Assembly: GCA_964058805.1 (NCBI GenBank)
Contig: CAXKVV010000775.1
Location: forward strand, 1 to 26,204
DNA length: 26,204 bases
DNA from: Schoenoplectus triqueter
Lineage: Eukaryota > Streptophyta > Magnoliopsida > Poales > Cyperaceae
Direction: 5' to 3'
This document shows, one piece after another, positions 9,141-17,871 of the stretch. The position numbers were made by a program, and so were the translations under genes. Numbering within the stretch: the stretch's first letter is position 1; every line of letters starts with the position of its first letter. Under the pieces are notes generated by a model that was given only the letters and a program-made list of their open reading frames with translations, was not told the origin of the DNA and ran no database searches.

Positions 9141-12100
9141 ATGGGGGCCCCAAAGCAAAAATGGACTGCTGAAGAAGAATCTGCATTAAAAGCAGGAGTT
9201 AGGAAACATGGAATTGGCAAATGGCGGAACATATTAAGAGATTCAGAGTTTAGCATGGACCTTCGATTAAGATCAAACATCGATCTCAAGGTAACATCTC
9301 TTTCATATTCAGAGTTGATTTTTAAGCTTGAATTTAATCTTTATTTTAATCGAACAGATTCTTATGAACATATCTGTCAGTATGTTGTAGGTTCTCAATT
9401 GTCCAGACAACAACCTTTTTTTTTATGGAGTTTGGGCTTCTTTTATTTTCTTTTCTTGTTTGGGGCGGGAAAGGGTTGGTTCATAACAGATCAGGATTAT
9501 TAATTTTGTTTGTGCCTTCGGTCCATAATGCAATCTACATTTCACTAGACACATTTTAATTGTGTATCAGAGCCGACTGTTATGCTGGTATGCAGCAATC
9601 TCAAACATTTCATAAAGCTTACTTTTAAGGTTCCATCAATCATTTGGTTTCCCTATAATACCATTAAGTATAGAAAGAAATCAATCATGGATAAGAAAAA
9701 ATCATTTTAGTATATTACAGAAAAACACACATATTCAAACCAATAATTTTTCTATTATCAGATTGTTCATAACTTGTACCCTAAACTTATTGCCAGGATA
9801 AATGGCGTAATATGACTTTAACAGGGAGTGGTTGGTCCGTATCAAGAGAAAGGGCAATGTCGACAAATAAAAAAAGCAGACGTCTCTCTAGGAGCAAAAT
9901 AGTAAAAGAAGAAGAAGAAGAGTACAATTCAATGGTTATTAGCTCAAAACTAGAAGATGATATGGTGCTCAATGTGACCCCTATCGCCTCAAGTTCTATT
10001 CCACTTCAGATTGAGTCAAAAGGAGCTAACAAACCACTAAAAAGGTCTATAATTTTGTTCATAGAAAAACTCATAGTTATTTTTGTACTAGATGACATTT
10101 TTTATTCTTTCTCGTTGTTTTTTGTTTCTTCTTTTGATCTTTTCATATCTGGCAACTCAATTGCCCTTAAATTATTAAGTTCTGTCTAAAAGATTATATT
10201 ATTATATCTGGTTTGAAGTCATTGCTTAAAAGTTTTCTCATATTAATAATTTTACATAATTTATAGTTTTTTATAGAACCAATAATTAGTATTGTTTTGT
10301 CAAGTCCTTTTTTTGTTTTCAATTTTTTTTTAATCCTTAAGCCCAGGTTGTTTAATGCTTGTTTTCACGTCCATAATTTTTTATTTATTAAAAATCTGTA
10401 TAGTCATTTTTATAATCCTTTTTTTGTGTTCGAATCTTTTGGTTCCCACGCAGGTTGAATAATCTGATAATGGAAGCCATAGCTCAACTCCAAGAAGAGC
10501 AAGAGGAGTCTGACAACACATCTATTGCCATGTACATTGAGGTATACCATTGATTACCACTTTTTTTTATCATTTACAAAAAAAAAAGATTCCGTCACTT
10601 CTGGGGTATTTGCAGTGATCAGGTATCTGTTAGCCTGTCGCTATAGTATGAAGTCATCTGATTTAAATGATTTACAAGTGTTACTCAACTTTTTTTTACT
10701 GAGTGAACCAAAGCTAAGCAAAGCTCCAATTTTTCCTTATTACTATACCTTTTGCATTCCATCAGAGGAGAACTAGTTGTCTGAAGCCCGATCGATTCTT
10801 ATATATCTACTCTTCTTAGGAAAAATACCAGGTGCCCCCAGATTTTAAGAAGTTATTATCTGCTAAACTCAAGACTTTAGTCGACTCTGGAAAACTCATC
10901 AAGGTACAATTGTATTTAATTCATATGATTGCACATTAAACTAGAATGGGTCTAGCAAGTATAACCATTTATGAGGGGCCACCTATTCCTTTCATGTTTT
11001 AGGTCAACAGAAACTACAAGCTAACTCCAAGCAAAACAGAATTGCAAGCGCAAACACCAAGGCTACCTACTCCAAGGACAGAGAAGGATGATGTTCGAAA
11101 ACAAATGACTGTGCCGGCAGAAAGTGACCTAGAAGTGATTATACAGGAGGCTGCAGATTCTGCCGCTAGAGCTGTGGCTGAGGCGAGTATAGCAGAGGCA
11201 GAGGCTGAAGAGGCAATAAGAATGGCAGAGAAGATCGAGTCAGATGCCCAGGTGGCTCAGGCCTTTGTTGAGACTGTGATTTTGCATTTGAAAAATAGAA
11301 ATCCAACTCCTGTCGTAAGTCAATTTTTGTTAAGTTGAAGCTAAAATTTACTCCTGAAAAACCTATGATCTATTCCGGTCAAATTGAGAAATGCTATTTG
11401 CAATATGCTTCACATTATTATGGCAAGAGAATATGTAGGGAATTTGGGAACTTTTTAAGCAAAGTGGTCAGGATGGGGTCTTCTGACAAAATAAAGTTCT
11501 TTTGCTTTCGTAAAATTGGCAATTGAGCTCATCTGATTAATATATTTCTGTACCTGATGTTGGTAACTAGCCTACTTGGGAAAATTTAATGTGTGCCCCT
11601 GTATGATCTGAAATGGGAAAATTATTTGCATATGCCTGCTGCAAATGAAATGACCTCTATCCTTCCCCTCAATTTTTTTCATAGAATTACTTTGTGCCAC
11701 TCCTCTCTCTCTCTCTGCCTCATCTAATACTAGAATTGGATAATTGGGGTATATTGAGAAACTTTTCCTTAAAGTAGGAACCGAAGCAAATGTTTCAGTT
11801 CTCAAAGAAGGCTTCACTGGTTTCGTGTATATCCGCTCAAGACCTTGGAATTTTGTGTTTTTTTTTCCAAATTATTTTCAAGCAGTACCCTTTCTCTTCA
11901 GAACTAGATGCATTCTATACCGTAAGCTCTTCCCAAGATGCCAATTCAAACCTTTTCATTCATTGGTGGGGTAAGAATGATACATCAGGGTGTTTTGGGA
12001 AACTTGAGAACTTGAAATTAGATGGGGAAAATCAACAATCATGTCAGAAAGTTTCTTGTGTTTAGTGTGATCTGGATAATTTGTACCAAGTTGATTGGAT

Positions 12101-12322
12101 GGGATTGGGGATTATAGAGGGAGGTTTCCTCATATTTTAGAGCAGATGCAAAGAGCCTTCTTATTTTTCTTGGTTATATATATTCCTAATTACCTAAGAG
12201 GTTTTGACTTCGCAGGGTTCTTAAGTCCCAAGTAAACTGATATATGATCCTCTTCTCAAGTTTCCCGAGTAAACTAATTTGTCTCTATTTGGTTTAATTT
12301 TTTACAGATTATTCAGGCTTGA
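9141..12322 (+). CDS. TRB: telomere repeat-binding factor, TRB / Single-Myb-Histone family (6 coding exons, 298 aa)
   Basis: Coding exons: 9141-9290, 9797-10044, 10454-10541, 10820-10903, 11003-11314 and 12308-12322. They total 897 nt with GT-AG introns and an unbroken frame. An N-terminal Myb domain (about 1-60) carries W8, W28 and W53 and the telobox-type helix RSNIDLKDKWRN. A linker has an acidic EEEEE run. A linker-histone H1/H5-like domain (about 133-200) contains [30 protein letters not shown] and GKLIKVNRNYKL. An Ala/Glu-rich coiled coil (about 232-282) contains [15 protein letters not shown]. This order and the length match the TRB1-TRB3 group. By family, these nuclear proteins bind telomeric repeats and AAACCCTAA teloboxes, interact with telomerase and recruit Polycomb PRC2 to gene promoters. 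The last exon codes only IIQA plus stop, matching the short ends such as MMIRA in relatives. If intron 5 were retained, the protein would end VVSQFLLS with a stop at 11336. Confidence 0.95.
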
Positions 12323-12435
12323 TTATAAGTTGGCTTGCACACATTTCTCTTCCTATGCAGCTTAGCTTAGGCGTTTATACTTCTAGCTTGCCGCTTTTGA
12401 AAATATATTAATAGATCTTTAATTTGTATATGTAA

Positions 12436-12441
12436 AATAAA
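12436..12441 (+). terminator. candidate poly(A) signal of the TRB gene
   Basis: AATAAA occurs 114 bases after the TGA at 12320-12322 and is followed by a T/G-rich stretch. Its spacing supports 12308-12322 as the true last coding exon. Confidence 0.5.
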
Positions 12442-12636
12442 TAGGTGGATTTGAAAAGTTATGCTTTAATTCTGAAGATGGGATTCAAGCAATTTTCTCT
12501 CTTTATTCTTTTGTACATCCATAAGACTGTTGCTTGAATATGTGCACGAGCAGTTTGTACAAAATGGGCTTTCTTAGAGATCAAGTGAAGTGATTTCCTT
12601 TAAACGCGTATTCACCTATTTTAGAGTGGAGTAAAA

Positions 12637-12987
12637 TATGGTGCTTCGTCAAGTATAAAATCTCTCGTATTTTACGTTCGTATTTTAAATATTAAAATCT
12701 AAACGATCGATTCAAACCGTTGAATATGATCTTTATATTTAAATATCTTTGGAGATCAAATTTTATATTTTTTATTATTTCTTAGATAGATGAAAAATCA
12801 TTAATATTTAATGGTGCAGAAATTGTTAGATCAATAAAGTTTGTAGTCATCTAAAAAATTACAAATAAAATTAAAAAATATTTCAATATGAAGATCATAT
12901 TCAACATTTGAATTTGTCGGTTATACTTTTAAATTGGAGATATGGATATGAAATATGAAAGATTTTATGCTTCGTAAAATACCATAG
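12637..12987. mobile_element. foldback MITE, family A-like, copy E1 (~350 bp)
   Basis: The left end TATGGTGCTTCGTCAAGTAT and the right end, read in reverse complement as TATGGTATTTTACGAAGCAT, match as inverted ends. The pairing extends inwards through ATAAAATCT and GTTGAATATGATCTT (left arm near 12719, reverse complement near 12890). The outer TA on each side could be a TA target duplication. No coding capacity is present. It lies about 200 bp after the TRB poly(A) signal. Confidence 0.75.
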
Positions 12988-12990
12988 CCT

Positions 12991-13013
12991 CACTCTCTCT
13001 CTCTCTCTCTATA

Positions 13014-13064
<51 letters not shown>

Positions 13065-13080
13065 TCTCTATAGAGAGAGA
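12991..13080. repeat. self-complementary (CT)n(AT)n(AG)n microsatellite
   Basis: Runs of CT (about 12992-13030), then AT (about 13031-13045), then AG (about 13046-13064), followed by TCTCTATAGAGAGAGA. The CT and AG halves are complementary, so one strand can fold into a long hairpin with an AT centre. It separates foldback elements E1 and B1. Confidence 0.9.
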
Positions 13081-13081
13081 A

Positions 13082-13484
13082 TAAAATTAGCGTTCTCTTA
13101 GAAGCACATAGCTCTTCCGATGTCCTAACTCAAAAAATATATCAAATAATTTTTAAATTTTGATTTATCATGCTCATTAAATTATTCATACGAAAGCCTT
13201 GCGAGATATAAAAACTTAATTTTTTTTAGTTTTCTAAATCATCATTTTTAATTTAAAAAATCAACTCAAAAAGTAATAATAAATATTCAATATTTATATA
13301 TCATTAAAAAAAATAAAAATAATGACTTAAAAAACTCGAAACACCCTAAATTTTATTATTCCATAAGATTTTCATATGATGAATTTAATGAGCATGATAA
13401 ATCAAAATTTAGAGAATATTTGGTGCACTTTTTGAATTAGAAGCATAGAAGGGCTCTGTACTCCTAGGAGTACGCTTAGTTTTA
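13082..13484. mobile_element. foldback MITE, family B, copy B1 (~400 bp)
   Basis: The left end TAAAATTAGCGTTCTCTTAG pairs with the reverse complement of the right end, TAAAACTAAGCGTACTCCTA. The arms continue for over 100 bp, including AAATTTTGATTTATCATGCT on the left and its reverse complement on the right. The sub-terminal block CTCCTAGGAGTAC is itself palindromic. It is non-coding. The ends abut a GA/TA microsatellite on the left and a TA run on the right. Confidence 0.8.

Positions 13485-13487
<3 letters not shown>

Positions 13488-13545
<58 letters not shown>
13488..13545. repeat. (TA)n(GA)n microsatellite between elements B1 and A1
   Basis: TA repeats from about 13488 to 13521 run directly into GA repeats to 13545. 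Together they form the whole spacer between two foldback elements. Confidence 0.95.
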
Positions 13546-13546
<1 letters not shown>

Positions 13547-13551
13547 TGTTA

Positions 13552-13936
13552 TGGTGCTTTGCAAAGCAAAAAAACTCATATTTCTTTGGGGTGATATTTA
13601 ATATTCTGAGGTTACAAATAGTCAATTTAAGTTGCTCAATAATTTCTTCATGTCAAAACCTTGTGGGATATTAAATTTCATGATTTTTTTAACTTTCTAG
13701 ATATTTTTAAATTATTTTTAAAATAAGCCCTGAAATAGGCTATTTTTTAAGTTAAACGAGATTGATTTTAAAAATAATTAAAAAAAAACTAAAAATCTCA
13801 AAAAATCATGAAATTTATTATCCCATAAGATTTTAACATGAAAAAATTATTGAGAAACTTAGATTGACCATTTGTGACTTTAGGATATTAAATCTCACTC
13901 CAAAATAATATAAGTTTTTTACTTTGCAAAGTACCA
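13552..13936. mobile_element. foldback MITE, family A, copy A1 (385 bp)
   Basis: The ends TGGTGCTTTGCAAAG (left) and CTTTGCAAAGTACCA (right) are inverted and flanked by TA on both sides (13550-13551 and 13937-13938). The arms pair for about 145 bp, for example GGGATATTAAATTTCATGAT on the left against its near-exact complement on the right, so nearly the entire element is a hairpin. TA duplication and short TIRs suggest a Tc1/mariner-type MITE, but the ends are not the CTCCCTCC of Stowaway. Confidence 0.85.
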
Positions 13937-13992
13937 TAACACACACACACACATATTTATTTATTTATTTATTTATTTATTTGTGTGTGTGT
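13937..13992. repeat. (AC)n(TTTA)n(GT)n compound microsatellite
   Basis: AC repeats (about 13939-13952), about seven TTTA/ATTT units, then GT repeats (about 13983-13992). The AC and GT flanks are complementary, so this spacer can also fold on itself. It separates elements A1 and C. Confidence 0.9.
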
Positions 13993-14387
13993 TAAGATAG
14001 CGTGAACTTAAGCTCATGAAGTCCTTCCGTGATTTAAACTCAAAAATAAGTCAAATCATGTTCAAATTTTGATTTATCATACCTATTAAATTCTTCATAT
14101 GAAAATCTTATTGGATATACAAATTTAGGGTATTTCGAATAATCTAAGTCACTATTTTTAATTTTTGAAAAATTAGCTGTAAAAATAATAATAGAATATT
14201 TAATATTTGTACATTATTTTCGAAAATTAAAAACATTGACTCAAAAAACTCATAAAACCCCAAACATAAGATTGTCATATAAAAAATTTAATGAGCATGA
14301 TAAATTAAAAATTTGAGGATAATTTGATATGTATTATGACTTAAGTTCACAGAAGACTTCTGTGAGTTTAAGTTCACGCTATCTTTG
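13993..14387. mobile_element. foldback MITE, family B-related, copy C (~395 bp)
   Basis: The left end AAGATAGCGTGAACTTAA matches the reverse complement of the right end exactly. The next block (CTCATGAAGTCCTTCCGTGA against CTCACAGAAGTCTTCTGTGA) still pairs. The internal arms share AAATTTTGATTTATCAT and TTCTTCATATGAAAATCTTA-like blocks with copy B1, while the outermost 40 bp differ. It is non-coding and flanked by GT and TA microsatellites. Confidence 0.8.

Positions 14388-14417
<30 letters not shown>
14388..14417. repeat. (TA)n microsatellite
   Basis: An uninterrupted TA run that forms the spacer between foldback elements C and B2. Confidence 0.9.
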
Positions 14418-14418
<1 letters not shown>

Positions 14419-14420
<2 letters not shown>

Positions 14421-15252
14421 CGAAACTAATATACTCCTAGGAGTATGGAGCCCCTTCGTGATCCTAGCTCAAAAACTTATCTAGTCATCTCTGAATTTCG
14501 ATTTATGTGTCCAAATAAATTCTTCATATCAAAATTTTATGGGATATAAAATTTTTCTATTTTTAAAATTTTAAATTCTTATTTTGGATTATTTAAAATG
14601 ACTTATTTTCATATATAAAGATTGATTATTTTATTACAAGTATTTTGTCCATGCGTTACTATAGTGATGTATTTTAAAATATAAAAATTCATATTTAAAA
14701 TATAAAAATTTATATCTTCATGTGAAATGAAAGAAAATAAAAATAAAGATAATTTAGTGTAAAATAAATACAAAATTGAGAAAAATTGACATTTAGAATT
14801 TAAAGAAAGTTAAAATTCATAATTGATGGCAATCTAAGAAAAAAAGAAAATAAAGTAGAGCAATTATACTCTTAAATTATGCAGTATTTCGTGTAACAAT
14901 CAAAATTTAGAGAAAATTATAATCTCAACACAAATGGAAATAGAAATAGTAATATTATTTGACGGATAATCCAATCCGATGATTGATATTAGCTCTAAAA
15001 ATTTTAACAGAAAATTTGGACCGTTGCAGGATCAGAACACTTACGTGCTTAATAAGGAGTAGAAATTATTTTAGCTTAATCTTAAAAAAAATAGAATCAA
15101 TACTTATGAAACTCAAAAAATAATAAATTTTTACATCCCATAAGATTTTAATACAAAACATTTATGAGAGAGAGATTGAAATTTAGATATGATTAGATAC
15201 ATTTTTTAGTTAGGAGCACAGAGGGACTCTATGCTCCTAAGAGCACCCTAAT

Positions 15253-15256
<4 letters not shown>
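14419..15256. mobile_element. foldback MITE, family B, longer copy B2 (~840 bp)
   Basis: The left end CTAATATACTCCTAGGAGTA pairs with the reverse complement of the right end (ATTAGGGTGCTCTTAGGAGC). The sub-terminal ATGGAGCCCCTTCGTGATCC and AAATTTTATGGGATATAAAA blocks also have counterparts near 15150-15235. It is about twice as long as B1. The centre (about 14620-15060) does not pair and may be an internal insertion or a longer parent element. No coding region is visible. Confidence 0.7.
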
Positions 15257-15298
<42 letters not shown>

Positions 15299-15310
15299 TG
15301 TGTGTGTGTA
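15257..15310. repeat. (TA)n(GT)n microsatellite
   Basis: TA repeats to about 15295 followed by GT repeats to about 15309. It separates elements B2 and A2. Confidence 0.9.
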
Positions 15311-15321
15311 TCGATGACTTA

Positions 15322-15691
15322 TGGTGTTTTACAAAGTAAAAAAATATTATTATTTTGAAATGAGATTTTATATCTCGATGTCTCAAATAGTCAATCTAAG
15401 TTGTTCAATAATTTCTCCATGTTAAAATCTTGTGGGATATTAAATTACATGATTTTTTTGAGCTTTCTAGTTATTTTTTAAATTATTTTTAAAAATAGCT
15501 TTGAAATAGACTATTTTTTTGCGTTAAACAAAGCTGATTTTAAAAATAATTTAAAAAATAGCTAGAAAGCTCAAAAAATTATTAAATTTAATATCCTATA
15601 AGATTTTGACATGAAGAAATTATTAAGAAACTTATTGATAATTTGAAATCTCACCTCAAAATAATAATTATTTTTGCTTTACAAAGTATCG
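15322..15691. mobile_element. foldback MITE, family A, copy A2 (~370 bp)
   Basis: Same family as A1. The left end TATGGTGTTTTACAAAGTA and the right end TACAAAGTATCGTA are inverted, with the right terminus slightly mutated. Arms pair across the shared block TTCAATAATTTCTCCATGTT and AATCTTGTGGGATATTAAAT. TA lies on both sides (15320-15321 and 15692-15693). The unpaired loop near 15520 is short. It is non-coding. Confidence 0.85.
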
Positions 15692-15694
15692 TAA

Positions 15695-16049
15695 TGCAAA
15701 TGAATCGAATTCGCCTCTTATTTTTTTTGGACAATTTACTTTTTGTAGTTATATCCTAGGACCTAGGTGGAACAAAGAAAAAAAAAAGATAATTAACTTT
15801 TTAGTGTCAAAGCACTGAAATTTGACATTAATGCTATAAATTAATAATATGGAGTTTTTCTTTTCAAAAAAAAATATGGAGCGCACCTACGTGTAAAAAG
15901 TCGTAGAACAAAAAATCACGAGCCTAGTGACTACCTAGTACCTATACAAAATCTATAGCAGTCGTAGACCAGATAGGATTTCGTGCGGCCCAAGAAAAAG
16001 CTGCACACGTGTATCAAATTATAAACTCATCAACGTGAATCCTACATGG
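15695..16049. other. non-coding spacer with a palindromic G-box
   Basis: No gene seen. An extended palindromic G-box ACACGTGT lies at 16005-16012, and CAACGTG follows at about 16031. These sites resemble plant promoter DNA just upstream of the unusual CpG-bearing island at about 16050-16490. Confidence 0.35.
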
Positions 16050-16490
16050 CAAATAATCATTGATGTGACAATTGGCAAATGACAAGTGGGGTAAAAGTTT
16101 TTACGACTCGCTACATGAAAGAAAACCTTCAACCGCCTTAGAATTCTTGGAGAATAAACTGGCGGTAACGTACACGATTCTATTTTTTTTCAAATTGAAG
16201 GGCGCCGTAATCCGTACACTAAACAGAACTTCGCTGAATCTCCTCCGGTGTACGATCGGAGCAATAAAAACTTTTGTTCTTCAGTGGCCGTTTCAGGGTA
16301 ATAACTCTGTAGCGGGTATATCCTTCTTGGGAAAACACCCGCTTTATTTTCCTTTCACAATAAATTGACGCACGGATCGATTATAATTCGACTGGGTTTC
16401 TTCTCTGTATCTCGATGTTCAATTTTCCATTGAAAGGACCAGAAAACCTCTTGTCAAAACTAATAACCAATGAACAACAGGTTATTGATT
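16050..16490. other. higher-complexity island with a 98-codon open frame of unknown nature
   Basis: The sequence here is visibly less AT-rich than its surroundings and contains many CG dinucleotides. A frame at 16072-16368 reads MANDKWGKSFYDSLHERKPS at its start and ends in FPFTIN. I do not recognise this protein, nor a domain. There is a donor-like CAGGGTAATAA near 16295. It might be a gene or transposon fragment, a leader exon or a non-coding RNA. The evidence is not enough for a gene call. Confidence 0.25.
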
Positions 16491-17339
16491 CGAGTATAGA
16501 AAATATAGATCCTTGAGCTTCACGGAACTTTGTCATCATTCATGCTAGAAAGCAGGAGAGATGCATAATCTGGATGATCTAAATCCGACTTATCAGAGAC
16601 CATTTCTTACATTAAGATTAAAATAATGATTATGGCTTTTCAATCAGCAATTAATTCAATTTGCTATGTGATGCTTAATATTAAGCACGATATGACAAAA
16701 ACGCCTTCTAAATTTGTAGAAGGTTAGTGAAATTTTCTTTTAAATATTTATGCGGCACTTAAAACTGGATAACCATAATATATTAAATGTTTGTTATTTT
16801 GTCTCTTTTATATTCTTTTACATTGTACTTTTATAAATAATTAACATTCATATGTGCAAGAAAATTAATTAAAATTATAAAACTACTTTGTCTGTACCAG
16901 AAAAATAGCAAAGTCTATGAAGTAAGAATTTTTGTTTATTTGAAATTGATATTGAAAATTGAAACGTTAACATTTATATAATATTGAATAAAGATAAAAT
17001 TTGACTTAAGGTGCTAAAATAATTTCACGTGGACAACTAATGCAGTCATATGAAAATAAAATAATTGTTGGAAGGAGAATTATCACAGCCTGTGCTTAGA
17101 AGTTGATTATCTTATTAGTAGATAGAGATTTAATTATGACAAACTACAAAATTGGATGACTTCATCGGTACCACATCTCCTTTTTTCTTGAATCGATACA
17201 AAGAAGAAATCAGCCAACTTGCCTTATATGAGTCGTACAATAAGGAGATTTATGGATGATCCCCCCCCCCCCCCCCAAAAAAAAAAAAAAGAAAGTATGA
17301 ACTTATGTTTATACAAATGTCAGTATAAATGACAATTAT
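16491..17339. other. AT-rich spacer, nothing recognised
   Basis: No open frame with protein character and no clear repeat family. A homopolymer junction at 17261-17290 is listed separately. Confidence 0.5.
17261..17290. repeat. poly-C (16) followed by poly-A (14)
   Basis: Sixteen C are followed directly by fourteen A. Such abrupt homopolymers are assembly-sensitive and could also mark the A-rich tail of an old insertion, but no element body was identified beside it. Confidence 0.9.
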
Positions 17340-17363
17340 ATCCCTGTGGAAATTCTAACAAGG

Positions 17364-17369
17364 TTTATT
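17364..17369 (-). terminator. candidate poly(A) signal of the 190-aa protein gene
   Basis: TTTATT on the plus strand reads AATAAA on the minus strand, 502 bases after the stop codon at 17872. The interval 17370-17871 would then be the 3' UTR. It is less AT-rich than the spacer to its left, which supports this weakly. Confidence 0.35.
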
Positions 17370-17871
17370 AACAATTTACAAAGGTTCTACAAAAACTGCT
17401 TTCGCACTTCAACAAGAAAATTATCTGATAAAAGAACAGTCGAACAAACTGTGCAAAAGCCACATAATCATGCAGGACAGATACTGATTTCATATATATA
17501 TATGTTAAATGACCTTATACAAAGTCTAGTAACCGTTCATGATTAAACAAAAGGCAAACAATAAAAGTAGTAGTAAACTAATTAGGTCACAGACAGCCTA
17601 ACAAGAGACCACATAACAGAACCCAAGACCATATCACACAAAACCACAGGTTTGGTTAATCAACCGACCAAACTGATATAGGTTTTGACTGCTTGTCAAT
17701 CAAATCGCTCTACTACTTGATTCGATCTCTTTAACACTAATCAATCCACCCTCTTCACTACCCCAACTGACAAACCCATCCACCACCTGAGAAAAACACC
17801 AGCCCCCTTAAACAATCTAAGGCAGTATCCACACCTCTCCAATCGACAGGGGACAAGTCCCTTCGGTCTTC

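Noticed and set aside
9078..9503. 141-codon open frame starting [12 protein letters not shown] and running through the Myb exon
   Set aside because: Its first part lies upstream of a strong acceptor (TTTTGCAG ending at 9121) and its tail runs past the donor at 9291. The family start MGAPKQKW at 9141 is the right one.
11335..12065. Open frames in the last TRB intron (63-91 codons)
   Set aside because: They overlap each other in different frames, lack recognisable domains and lie inside an intron supported by the matching C-terminus of the TRB family.
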